Source: Bacillota bacterium (GTDB lineage: Bacteria; Bacillota; Clostridia; Lachnospirales; Lachnospiraceae). Taken from it: 64,000 nt of DNA. The stretch is taken from positions 1 to 64,000 of the forward strand of contig JAEWQV010000017.1 of the NCBI GenBank assembly GCA_023399055.1, read 5' to 3'. The translations under genes were made by a program, and so were the position numbers. Shown here piece after piece: positions 16,443-25,701 of this stretch. Positions within the stretch are counted from its first letter, which is position 1; each line of letters opens with the position of its first letter. The notes beneath the pieces were generated by a model. That model was not told where the DNA came from. It ran no database searches and saw only the letters and a list, made by a program, of their open reading frames with translations.

Positions 16443-18899
16443 CTACAACTTTTGTGACAATCTGGCTGGTGGTTGTTTTATCATCTGATACACTGGTATT
16501 ATTCCAACTATAATATTCACAATATAGAAAAATCCCAGCAAGGTAACCATAGCGATCCAGGGATAAACAATTGTTAACTGTAAGGTTGGTATGACTGCCA
16601 AGAATTTTATAATACAACTTAAAACCAATATAACAGGCAAGATGGTTGCATTTGTAATCCATATTACTTCAAGTGTAAATGCAGAAAGGATGCTTCCCTT
16701 TGTTATGCCAAGTAATCGATACACGGCTATTTCATCAGAGCGTTTCAATGCATTGGACTTCATAGTAAAAAACAATAAAAACATAGCAATTAAAAAAACT
16801 GCCAGTGTACTGATTGAGCGAGCATTTAGCTGGACCGCACGCTCTGCCTGATACTTGTCCATCTGTTCCTGGTAGGTATCTTCAATTAACATTTCTACAT
16901 ATTTCATATCATAGTTACCCGCTTCTGGAGAAAAGTAATGAATCGTGTCTTCCTTCCCCTCTCCATAAACCTTGAACTTTCGATTCACACAGATATAACT
17001 ATTTAAAACTTCTTCGTAATAGGTATCCTCTATTACATAGGTAACTTTATATTCATCTGGATACGTACCTGCCACTTTATAAGAAATAAGATTTTTACCT
17101 ATAAATTCTTTTTCTCCCTTTGCTAGCATATCTGCATATTTTGCTTCCGAAACCATTACCTCATTGGCTCCCAGTGTGATTTCCTCATACTGGCCCGGAT
17201 AACTTTCTCTTAATTGATCCAGTGAGGCAACACTATCCGCCCAGGCTGCCATGCTTATTCCCATATACTTATTTACATAAATAACAGGCTCATTTACATC
17301 GCTAATCCCTACTATGGTAAGCTGTGAGCCAAATAAATCAGAAGTTACTTTTAAATTAATAAAATCCTTTAATTTCATTAGATTTTTAAGGATACTGGTA
17401 TCTAAAAACACCTCAGCCACCCATTTATCGATGACAATCTCATCTCTTTTTTGTGGCATTCGACCAAGAATTAAATCATCTTGCTCTAAGTGCTCCAGTG
17501 TTACATAAGCTGCCTCCGGAAGTGTGTTTGAAATCTTTCCTATTTGTCCAAAACTATCGTAATAAAAACCAAGCTTGGTATTCAAATCGATATAGATATC
17601 CTTTGTAATCTTTTGATTTAAAAATTCGTGGTATATCTCATTAAACTCACCATAATACTGTGTGTTACTGGCAGCAGAATTACGTTTTGCATTAATGAAA
17701 ACATAATGAGAGTCATCTGTAACAAAGGACTGGCGATCAATGGATGCAATTGTTAAGTAATCCATTACAGAAAGCACAAGAAGTACCGCTGTTATGATAA
17801 ACGTAATAATCATAAACAACTGTTTTCTCCCTAATATCTCAGCGTTTGATTTGGAAAGTCGATAGATCTCTTTTAAGGAAAGCCGCGCACCTTTTGCAGC
17901 CTTCATTTTTGAAAGCTCATAATTATTTTCCTCTAAGTGTCTTAATTCTAATACCGGTTTTACCTCATCCACCATCTGCATTTCTGTTTCTTGATTTAGC
18001 ATTACAACATTGAAAGGGTTTTCTGCCTGAATATAGAGCTTTCCATTTTGATAGACCAAATTAATATCAATACTCTCAGCGCCTGATTGCTTGAATTTAT
18101 CAATATCAGGTATTTCGTTGCTATAAACGTGAATATTAACATTCCCCTTAGAAAGGCTATCTTTCTTATATTCCTTTAAGTAGAGATTGGTATCCTCCAT
18201 ATTATGATAAATATCATTTCCTTTATGTCTCACATCAGAGGTAATCTTTCCATCTTGAATATAAATGATACGGTCCGCAAAGAATTCCGCAATTCTTTTC
18301 TCATGTGTAACAAGAATAACCAAGCAATCCTTTGATATCTTTTTAATAATACCCATGATTCGCATAGTGTTTGCTTCATCCAGGTTCCCTGTGGGTTCAT
18401 CTGCAAAAATGATATCCGGGGCTTTTACTAAAGCTCGTGCAATAGCCACTCTTTGCTTTTGCCCACCAGACAATTGTGAGACTAACCGCTTGCGGAATTT
18501 TCGCAAATCTACTGCTTGCAGTACATAATCAATTCTATTTTCACGTTCTTCGTCGCTAAGATCATACATATTTAAAGCAAGACCAATATTATAAGCTACG
18601 GTAGAATCCTCGAGAAGATATTGATCCTGAAAAATATAAGCAAACCTGGAATTTCGCACAGCCTCAATTGACTTTTCTGAATATTTCATAAAGGTTGTAT
18701 CATCAATTTGAATCGTTCCACTTGAAAAAGTATCCAGTCCTCCAACTGTATTTAAAAAAGTCGTTTTGCCTGAACCACTTTCACCAAGTATGCAAACCAA
18801 ACCACTGTTTCCAAATTCAACACTGGTATCATTGATGATATGATTTTCATTTAACTTTCCTTTATTATAATATTTATTAAGTTTACTTACTTTAATCAT
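16443..18899 (-). CDS. Fused ABC ATPase-FtsX permease (MacB-like), second of pair
   Basis: The 818-residue protein begins with an ATPase domain: Walker A LGESGSGKTTFLN near residue 36, signature QLSGGQKQRVAIARAL, Walker B IIFADEPTGNLDE. An FtsX/MacB-type permease follows: one helix near 355-380, a 300-residue extracytoplasmic domain, then three C-terminal helices from about 690. This layout serves export or mechanotransmission of peptides and lipophilic compounds rather than import. It starts 12 nt after the related 740-residue protein, so the two are probably translated together and may form a heterodimer. The substrate is unknown. Confidence 0.9.
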   Translation of the reverse strand: MIKVSKLNKYYNKGKLNENHIINDTSVEFGNSGLVCILGESGSGKTTFLNTVGGLDTFSSGTIQIDDTTFMKYSEKSIEAVRNSRFAYIFQDQYLLEDSTVAYNIGLALNMYDLSDEERENRIDYVLQAVDLRKFRKRLVSQLSGGQKQRVAIARALVKAPDIIFADEPTGNLDEANTMRIMGIIKKISKDCLVILVTHEKRIAEFFADRIIYIQDGKITSDVRHKGNDIYHNMEDTNLYLKEYKKDSLSKGNVNIHVYSNEIPDIDKFKQSGAESIDINLVYQNGKLYIQAENPFNVVMLNQETEMQMVDEVKPVLELRHLEENNYELSKMKAAKGARLSLKEIYRLSKSNAEILGRKQLFMIITFIITAVLLVLSVMDYLTIASIDRQSFVTDDSHYVFINAKRNSAASNTQYYGEFNEIYHEFLNQKITKDIYIDLNTKLGFYYDSFGQIGKISNTLPEAAYVTLEHLEQDDLILGRMPQKRDEIVIDKWVAEVFLDTSILKNLMKLKDFINLKVTSDLFGSQLTIVGISDVNEPVIYVNKYMGISMAAWADSVASLDQLRESYPGQYEEITLGANEVMVSEAKYADMLAKGEKEFIGKNLISYKVAGTYPDEYKVTYVIEDTYYEEVLNSYICVNRKFKVYGEGKEDTIHYFSPEAGNYDMKYVEMLIEDTYQEQMDKYQAERAVQLNARSISTLAVFLIAMFLLFFTMKSNALKRSDEIAVYRLLGITKGSILSAFTLEVIWITNATILPVILVLSCIIKFLAVIPTLQLTIVYPWIAMVTLLGFFYIVNIIVGIIPVYQMIKQPPARLSQKL

Positions 18900-18911
18900 A
18901 CAGCCTCCAGC

Positions 18912-21134
18912 TTACTTCCATTTTTGCCTGTTTTTTAAATAAACATTATATAGCCATACAGTAAATGTAATCACAGAAAGATTTAGCACAATATAAATAC
19001 CATAGGTAAACAGATTGAAATACTTTATGATCCGCACCAAATAGTCAACTTCAAATATACGAAGCACATTTGCAACTATGATTACAAGTGCCACCGCAAC
19101 AATAGTATATAGGTACATTTCAAAATAATTAATTTTCTTTATTATTTTATGTTCCATACCCATAGAGCCTAATATCATAAAATCTTTGTTACGAATTTTC
19201 ATGATGGACCTGACTATTAGTACTTCCAGAGTACCTATAATAATTAAAACCAATATGCACCAAATTATAGTAAGATTACGCTCTCTTAATTTAGCATTAT
19301 CATAGAAAACAGAGCCTAAGCGAAAGGAACTAATTGCCTCGTAGCCCAAATCCTTTAATTTTGACAAAACCTTATCTGTATAGATGTAGTTCGTCACATA
19401 GACAGAAGCTTGACTACTTTTATGTGAATATAATTCATAGAACATATCTGAATTTATTTCCATAAAATGCAAAGTGCTTAAATTAAAGTCATCAATTACT
19501 TTTGTATCCCTGGTGTAAGTACCTTCAGAAAGATACGCTGTGAGAAGTGCTTCTCCCACTGCCTTTGTATTAATACTTAAATACTTATTTGATAATCTAA
19601 CTTCACCATAGTTCAAATCATCGCCAATCACCGGTATCATGGAGATGCGATCGGTATATTCGTCTGTAAGAACATTCTTAGATACAGCTAGATTGTACGA
19701 ATCCCCATACATGGTTAAGGATAGCATCTGACTAAGTTCTTCCGAGAAATACGCTTGATCTTCCTCCTCCTTTAAAATACCTACGACTACAACCTCTGTA
19801 CTATAATATTGATCATGCTTCCAGGAATTCTGACTTTCAAAATAACAAAGGAACTCACTTCCCAGAAGGCTTTCATCACCATATAGGACTATCTCATTTC
19901 TTTCCTTGGGAAGTCTACCGCTACTTAAATCTTTTGCAGATATACAACTTGTTGATTTTATAAAATGACTCCAGTTCTTTGGGCTAAAATATCTAAGACG
20001 CTCTTCCTGCTCTGGGTCGTCACTAGACTCATAGTTATAAATATAATCTGTGCCTTGCTTAAGAAAATAGTTAATATCGTTGGCATAATCGTATTTATCC
20101 GCTGTCACCACATGAGAAATTCCATTAAAGTTATTCATATCTACTTCCGTGATTTCACTACCATCAGGTTTCTTAACAACAATCCTGGTATCATCCCCAT
20201 TAACAAAGATTTCTTGATTATATTCCTTGGCAAAGGTATCATCCCAGTTTGCATAGATTTCACCCAGAAACAAAAAGCTAATGGCAGCTGTTAATAATAA
20301 AATCAAAAGATAATATACTACCCGTCCTGGTTGTGTGATCATGTTCATCCATGAAAATCTTCCTGCAATTATACTTCTGGACCTTGGTTTCCTTAAGGAG
20401 CTTGTAGTATTCTTCTTTTTTACAGCCTCTTCTAAGGTCACTTGTTCCTCTATATTTTGTAATATTGTGTCCGATACTACCTCACCATCGTGAATCCTTA
20501 TTTTTCTTGTAGCATAGGGTTGTGCTTCCTCATAATTATGTGTGACTGTGATAATGAGCTTATCCTTTGATAGCTCGCTAAGCAGCTGCATAATTTGCTT
20601 ACCATTCTCGCTATCCAGATTACCTGTTGGTTCATCTGCAATTATAACATCTGTATTCTTGGCTAAGGCTCTGGCAATGGAAAGCCTTTGCTTCTGACCG
20701 CTAGAAAGTCTTAATGCCTTCTGATTTATCTGTTTCTCTAGCCCAACCTTTTTGATTAAGTCAACAGCAGTCTTTTTAGCTTCCTTTAATTGATATCCCT
20801 GAAGTAGTAACGCACTTTCCACATTAGCCAACACACTATAATGCTCGATCAAATTATAATTTTGAAACACAAATCCAATTTTATTCTTGCGGTATTTTTC
20901 CCAGTCAGAGGCATCATAATCAGAAGTAATATTGCCATCAATGTATAATTCTCCGTCATCATAGGTATCAAGACCACTGATTATGTTCAGTAGAGTTGAT
21001 TTTCCACTGCCGCTTTCCCCTGTAATAACGACAAATTCCCCAATATTAAATTCAAGTTTCACTTTGCGCAATGCAGGTGTTACTGCATTCGAAGAGTAAT
21101 AATACTTGGATACATTTTCAAGCTTAATTCTCAT
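18912..21134 (-). CDS. Fused ABC ATPase-FtsX permease (MacB-like), first of pair
   Basis: The 740-residue protein has Walker A ITGESGSGKSTLLN, a slightly deviant signature RLSSGQKQRLSIARAL (LSSGQ instead of LSGGQ) and Walker B VIIADEPTGNLDS. A charged linker rich in Lys/Arg/Ser follows, then a membrane helix at about 270-295, an extracytoplasmic domain of about 325 residues, and three helices from about 620. It is the first gene of a two-gene unit with the 818-residue homologue. A degenerate signature in one subunit and a canonical one in the other is typical of heterodimeric ABC exporters. It is divergent from a NatA/NatB-type exporter across a 534-nt gap. Confidence 0.9.
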   Translation of the reverse strand: MRIKLENVSKYYYSSNAVTPALRKVKLEFNIGEFVVITGESGSGKSTLLNIISGLDTYDDGELYIDGNITSDYDASDWEKYRKNKIGFVFQNYNLIEHYSVLANVESALLLQGYQLKEAKKTAVDLIKKVGLEKQINQKALRLSSGQKQRLSIARALAKNTDVIIADEPTGNLDSENGKQIMQLLSELSKDKLIITVTHNYEEAQPYATRKIRIHDGEVVSDTILQNIEEQVTLEEAVKKKNTTSSLRKPRSRSIIAGRFSWMNMITQPGRVVYYLLILLLTAAISFLFLGEIYANWDDTFAKEYNQEIFVNGDDTRIVVKKPDGSEITEVDMNNFNGISHVVTADKYDYANDINYFLKQGTDYIYNYESSDDPEQEERLRYFSPKNWSHFIKSTSCISAKDLSSGRLPKERNEIVLYGDESLLGSEFLCYFESQNSWKHDQYYSTEVVVVGILKEEEDQAYFSEELSQMLSLTMYGDSYNLAVSKNVLTDEYTDRISMIPVIGDDLNYGEVRLSNKYLSINTKAVGEALLTAYLSEGTYTRDTKVIDDFNLSTLHFMEINSDMFYELYSHKSSQASVYVTNYIYTDKVLSKLKDLGYEAISSFRLGSVFYDNAKLRERNLTIIWCILVLIIIGTLEVLIVRSIMKIRNKDFMILGSMGMEHKIIKKINYFEMYLYTIVAVALVIIVANVLRIFEVDYLVRIIKYFNLFTYGIYIVLNLSVITFTVWLYNVYLKNRQKWK

Positions 21135-21611
21135 ATAGAAAAACCTTTCTTTTCACAACTACCCTCCCAATGGCAGTTGCAAAACTATATCATCTTACGA
21201 ATTATATTTTTAAATAATATATATTGGTACTTTTTAGTTAGGTTCAGCGTTTAACCCGTCTCAATAATTATACTTATTATTCCATATGCACACCCATTTC
21301 TTAACCTTAATAAGTATACAAAAAACATGGATATATTTTACCTGTTTCAATTATTTTCCTTATTTGTAAAAAGTTAATACATTTCTGTAAAATGACATGC
21401 AATTATCCCTAAATATATGGGTATAAGTGTAGCATATTTTCTCGAATTATCAAGTTATTTAAACTTAATTCCTTTCTTATAAATTCATTAGAATTTTCAA
21501 AATAACTTTTCTATCTTAAGATTAAGTGCTATAATCTTCCTATTCGCAGTAATTTATTCCTAGATTTACCATACCTGCGTATAAACAAGCTGAAATACCA
21601 AGTTGTTTCAC

Positions 21612-21648
21612 TTGACATGAATAAAATTGAACATATCAATATGATATG
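21612..21648 (+). promoter_or_regulatory. Promoter and operator-like dyad before the NatA-like gene
   Basis: TTGACA (21612-21617) is followed after 16 nt by TATCAA (21634-21639; ATCAAT fits with 17 nt). The dyad CATATC-N5-GATATG (21632-21648) overlaps the -10 and the likely start site, where a repressor would block transcription. The rest of the 534-nt gap 21135-21668 is AT-rich, and I see no gene or clear minus-strand promoter in it. Confidence 0.5.
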
Positions 21649-21668
21649 AGACAAGAAAGAGGGAAGTT

Positions 21669-22607
21669 ATGTCATTAATTGTTAATCATTTATCAAAAAG
21701 CTATGGATCAAAGCTGGTCGTTGATGATTTAAGCTTTGAGATTACTAATCCAGGCGTTTATGCCCTTCTTGGAACAAATGGGGCAGGAAAAACTACCTCC
21801 ATCCGAATTATTTTAGGAATGCTTGCAAAAGATGGCGGTGAAGTACTTTGGAAAAACAAACCACTGGATGCTGTCAATACAAATATTGGATATCTTGCGG
21901 AGGAGCGAGGCTTATACCCTAAGTATTCCTTATTAGATCAGCTACTATATTTTGCCAAACTACGTAATGTAAACAGATCCACAGCACTGGACCGCATTCA
22001 TTATTGGTCCGACCGTTTGCAGGTGAATGAATATGTATTTCCTCCAAAGGTAAAAGGAAAGACCTCAAAAGCAAACCGCGCCGATCAGTTGTCAAAGGGT
22101 AATCAGCAAAAAATCCAGTTGATGGCAGCTTTAATTTCAGATCCAGAGCTACTTATTCTAGATGAACCACTTAGTGGACTTGATCCTGTTAATACCGATT
22201 TATTTAAATCTATTATTAGGGAAGAAATCTCAAAGAATAAGTACTTAATCATGTCCAGCCATCAGATGCCAGTGATTGAGGAATTCTGTAGCGATATTAC
22301 CATTATGAATCGTGGTAAAACTGCATTACATGGAAATCTAAACGAAATCAAAAAGGGTTACGGAAGGGTTAATCTATTAGTAAAGAGTGATCTTGACATC
22401 TCCTCCTATATCTCTAATTTTAACCTTAATATCGCAAATAAAACACCAAGTGAATATCATCTTAAAGTGACCAGCGAAAAACAAGCAATGGAATTTTTAA
22501 GTGCTATGATTAAAGATAATATTCCGATTATTAAATTCGAGTTACGTGAACCGTCCTTACACGAAATATTTATTGAAAAGGTGGGAGATGGAAATGAAGA
22601 AAACTAG
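21669..22607 (+). CDS. ABC transporter ATPase, NatA/YhaQ type
   Basis: A single ATPase domain has Walker A LLGTNGAGKTTSIR, the signature LSKGNQQKIQL that is typical of the NatA/YhaQ group, Walker B LLILDEPLSGLDPVN and the switch His in MSSHQM. The C-terminal 80 residues form the accessory domain seen in this group. At 312 residues it is of normal size. It energises the two permeases encoded next, probably as a Nat-like exporter; Na+, antibiotic or peptide substrates are all possible. Upstream lies a promoter overlapped by a dyad. GAGGGAAG precedes the ATG. Confidence 0.9.
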   Translation: MSLIVNHLSKSYGSKLVVDDLSFEITNPGVYALLGTNGAGKTTSIRIILGMLAKDGGEVLWKNKPLDAVNTNIGYLAEERGLYPKYSLLDQLLYFAKLRNVNRSTALDRIHYWSDRLQVNEYVFPPKVKGKTSKANRADQLSKGNQQKIQLMAALISDPELLILDEPLSGLDPVNTDLFKSIIREEISKNKYLIMSSHQMPVIEEFCSDITIMNRGKTALHGNLNEIKKGYGRVNLLVKSDLDISSYISNFNLNIANKTPSEYHLKVTSEKQAMEFLSAMIKDNIPIIKFELREPSLHEIFIEKVGDGNEEN

Positions 22608-23919
22608 TATTACAGGATGGAAGGATGTCTTTACCTTTACCCTAAGGCAAACCCTGAAGAGTAAAGCCTTTATTATATCTTATATTATCCTTCTTACAAT
22701 GGTAGCAATCTCCATGCCCCTACTTAGTTTATTAACTTCGGATGGGACAGCAACAAACGATAACATCTCCATAGAGAAGGTTTATGTCAATAACCAAACT
22801 ACCTTGCCTATGACGGACTTTAGCGATCTATCGGGTGATGAATTATTAAAGGATATCTTATTTACTGATCTAACTGAAGATTATGACACCGTGGCGAACC
22901 GTATCGATGAAACAGAGTCCACATCAGTTATCTTTACACTTACAGACCTGGATGGTGTATATCAATTATCTTTAGCAAGATCTGAAAATGGCTCTGTATC
23001 GGACAATGATCTGACTTACCTTGGAGATGCTTTAAGTCGACTTTTTGATCAAACTCGTATCCAATCACTAGGAATACCCGAGGAGCAACTTACTCTTATT
23101 CAAACCCCGGTTATTATTGCTGACACAAAATCTGATCAACCAAGTGATGCCGTTTATACTGAGGATACTACCATCAGCGGCTCTGATTATGGCTTTATGT
23201 ATGCTATTCTTTTTGTGATACTCATGGTTAATATGATGGCAAGTACACAGATTGCTACTTCAATTGTGACCGAGAAGTCTACCCGTGTAATTGAATACTT
23301 ACTAATATCTGTAAAACCATTGGCTTTGATTCTTGGTAAGATATTTGCTATGCTGGTTGCTGTTCTACTTCAGATCGTATCTATGGTACTCATGGCTTTT
23401 GTGTCAAACAAATTATCCTCAATTATAACAGGTAATAATAGTAGTCCTTTGGCGCAATTTCTTCCAGAAAGTGCTTTTGATAATTTGACTGTTACAAAAA
23501 TCATTCTTTGTATTATTTGCGTTGCATTGGGTATTATTTTCTACGCAATTATGGCTGGTTTAACTGGTGCCACCGTTAGTAAACTAGAAGAACTGAATGA
23601 GGGCTTAATATTATTTACAATCTCTAATATTGTAGGTGCTTATATCGGAATGGGTGCAGCTAGTTCCATGGTTGCAGCGGGCTACAATTCCTTTGTTATC
23701 TTCGCCTTTTTGTTCCCTCTTTCCTCTCCGTTTATTCTACCTGGAGCGATATTAACCGGCAATGCAAGCTTTCTAATTATAGCAATAGCAATTGTTATAC
23801 AAATATTATCTATCGTTTTAATATTCAGATTTGTTGCGAAGGTATTTGAGACATTAATCCTTCATAACGGAAACAGAATTAAACTTAAGGAAGTATTTAA
23901 ATTATCAAAATCCGCATAA
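22594..23919 (+). CDS. ABC-2 permease, NatB/YhaP type (first)
   Basis: I place the start at the ATG 22594 (GGGAG 6 nt upstream), which overlaps the ATPase gene by 14 nt. This overlap implies translational coupling. The protein has one N-terminal membrane helix, an extracytoplasmic domain of about 150 residues, and a C-terminal bundle of five or six helices starting near FMYAILFVILMVNMMAS, the ABC-2/NatB topology. The motif TSIVTEKSTRVIEYLLISVKP is the family cytoplasmic helix. It pairs with the next permease as a heterodimeric channel. Confidence 0.88.
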   Translation: MKKTSITGWKDVFTFTLRQTLKSKAFIISYIILLTMVAISMPLLSLLTSDGTATNDNISIEKVYVNNQTTLPMTDFSDLSGDELLKDILFTDLTEDYDTVANRIDETESTSVIFTLTDLDGVYQLSLARSENGSVSDNDLTYLGDALSRLFDQTRIQSLGIPEEQLTLIQTPVIIADTKSDQPSDAVYTEDTTISGSDYGFMYAILFVILMVNMMASTQIATSIVTEKSTRVIEYLLISVKPLALILGKIFAMLVAVLLQIVSMVLMAFVSNKLSSIITGNNSSPLAQFLPESAFDNLTVTKIILCIICVALGIIFYAIMAGLTGATVSKLEELNEGLILFTISNIVGAYIGMGAASSMVAAGYNSFVIFAFLFPLSSPFILPGAILTGNASFLIIAIAIVIQILSIVLIFRFVAKVFETLILHNGNRIKLKEVFKLSKSA

Positions 23920-23954
23920 GGCGCAGGTATTTAATAGCGCAATGGAGGTTAGCA

Positions 23955-25295
23955 ATGAAAAATAATTTTCGTGGTTGGAGAACTGTGTTTGGCTTTACCT
24001 TTCGACAGGCTACAAAAGGTGTTGCCTTTAAACTAGTCACAACCTTAATAATTGTAGTTATATTTGCAGCATGTATTCTGCTTAATATTCTGGCTGCATC
24101 AAAACCCAAACAGGAAGAAGCCACCAATCTGACTCCAATCAACAAGATTTTAGTTCTAGATCACAGTGGTTTAGCACCTATTGATTTTAAAGCGATGAAT
24201 CCACAACTTAATGAGGGTTCTTTTGCACACATTGAAATTGTCCCATCACAGGCAGCGGACAAAAACGCACTGCTACAAGAAGCTATCAAGGATTCCTCTC
24301 AGACAATCGCAGTGGAAATCACTTTGACGGATGCTGGTTATCAGTTGGAAGCCATCGTGCCTAGCTCTTCCGTTATTACCTATGATACAGCAAATGCCGT
24401 GCTTATTCCTATGAGAGCTGCTTTTGAAACAGGTAAACTCGTACAGTCCGGCTTATCCACGGAACAGCTTACTGAAGTACTTAAACCAATTATAACCAGC
24501 CAGACTGTAATTGGTGAGGTTACCAATACTACAGCCTATTTAATTAAATTAATTGCTCCTATGATCTTTGGGTTAATCCTTTATATGATGCTACTCCTCT
24601 ATGGTCAGACCATAAGTAAATCAGTAGCCAACGAAAAGACCTCAAAATTAATGGAAACCTTACTAACTTCAGTACATCCCTATGCATTAATTTCCGGAAA
24701 GATTTTAGCGATTACATCCATGGCGGCTCTTCAATTTGTCTCCTGGGTTCTATCGATAATACTAGGACTATATGCAGGTAATGCAGTTGCACATTCTCTT
24801 TATCCTGATTATCAGAATTCAGCTGTGGCAATCATAAACTTCTTGAAGGACAACATTGGTGAATCTGCCCTTTCTGTACCAGCCGTTGTTCTTGGGATTT
24901 TAACCTTCATTATAGGTGTATTATTTTACAACATACTTGCAGGACTTGCAGGTTGTATGGTTTCAAAACCAGAGGATGTTTCTTCTACACAGTCTATTTT
25001 CATTTTTCCTATTATAATTAGCTGGTTAGTTTGTTATATGGCATCCTTCTCTGGACGTACCGATATTCTAAGGATTGCACGTTTTGTACCTTTTACAGCA
25101 CCTTTTAGTACACCAATTGACTTGATGACCGGAACCATTACCTTAGCACATGGTGCACTATCCTTCTTAGTTCTTCTTGTCTTCTGCTTCTTAGCAATCG
25201 TATTGGCTGGAAGAATTTATAAAGGTATGGTTCTTTATCATGGACAAAAGGTCAATCTTAAAATGCTTGGGAATATTATTAAAGCGAATAAGTGA
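23955..25295 (+). CDS. ABC-2 permease, NatB/YhaP type (second)
   Basis: The 446-residue protein has the same plan as its upstream neighbour: an N-terminal helix (LVTTLIIVVIFAACILLNIL), an extracytoplasmic domain, the coupling motif KSVANEKTSKLMETLLTSVHP, and five to six C-terminal helices. The two are paralogues from a duplication (both begin N-term-GW-x-VF-FTFRQ). GGAGGT lies 5 nt before the ATG. Its last codons are part of a 31/32-nt tandem repeat that leads into the giant hairpin at 25347. Confidence 0.88.
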   Translation: MKNNFRGWRTVFGFTFRQATKGVAFKLVTTLIIVVIFAACILLNILAASKPKQEEATNLTPINKILVLDHSGLAPIDFKAMNPQLNEGSFAHIEIVPSQAADKNALLQEAIKDSSQTIAVEITLTDAGYQLEAIVPSSSVITYDTANAVLIPMRAAFETGKLVQSGLSTEQLTEVLKPIITSQTVIGEVTNTTAYLIKLIAPMIFGLILYMMLLLYGQTISKSVANEKTSKLMETLLTSVHPYALISGKILAITSMAALQFVSWVLSIILGLYAGNAVAHSLYPDYQNSAVAIINFLKDNIGESALSVPAVVLGILTFIIGVLFYNILAGLAGCMVSKPEDVSSTQSIFIFPIIISWLVCYMASFSGRTDILRIARFVPFTAPFSTPIDLMTGTITLAHGALSFLVLLVFCFLAIVLAGRIYKGMVLYHGQKVNLKMLGNIIKANK

Positions 25296-25349
25296 TCAAA
25301 GATTTACGCAGTGAAGGAATAAGTGATCAAAGAATTACACAGTGAAAGG
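25287..25349. repeat. 31/32-nt tandem duplication at the end of the permease gene
   Basis: AATAAGTGATCAAAGATTTA-type unit 25287-25317 is repeated with four differences at 25318-25349. The first copy contains the last codon and stop of the permease gene, and the second abuts the left arm of the giant hairpin. Confidence 0.8.
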
Positions 25350-25504
25350 AAAGAGCGGTATTGCCTTCCCCCACACACAGATTGAAAGACACCTCGCTAA
25401 TTATGTCTGTCATTATCGAACATAGGATGTTCGCTCCTGTCAGACATAATTAGCGAGGTGTCTTTCAAACAGTGCAATTGGGGAAGGCAATACCGCTCTT
25501 TCCT
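25347..25504. repeat. Giant 158-nt three-helix hairpin between convergent genes
   Basis: The outer arms 25347-25371 and 25480-25504 are perfectly complementary (25 bp). After internal loops of 10 and 11 nt, arms 25382-25409 and 25441-25468 pair perfectly (28 bp). The apical loop contains a third perfect 7-bp helix (25417-25423/25427-25433). No T-tract follows on either side. It lies in the 406-nt gap between the convergent permease (+) and RsiV-like (-) genes. The remainder of the gap, 25505-25701, is AT-rich without visible features. Confidence 0.9.
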
Positions 25505-25701
25505 CTATAGGTTACTATTGTATAATTCTTAATATTAATTTATATCTGTTTATTTTTTGTTCGTTTGTATCTTTTAATCTTTCTAAATTTTATTGAGTTC
25601 AATAATGCCTTACTAGGTTATTTTATATTATGGGATTTGACACTACGCCTTAGTCACATTTGTTTCAATATTCATATTCCCTAGAGTCGTTATAGTAGGG
25701 G

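Noticed and set aside
16309..16662. 117-codon frame on the minus strand after the fused ABC gene
   Set aside because: Its first two thirds overlap the ABC C-terminal coding region in another frame, there is no ribosome binding site, and the composition is ordinary for a shadow frame.
25347..25504. Interpretation of the giant hairpin as a simple bidirectional terminator
   Set aside because: No T-tract on either side and arms far longer than the true terminators in this window (33709, 50735).
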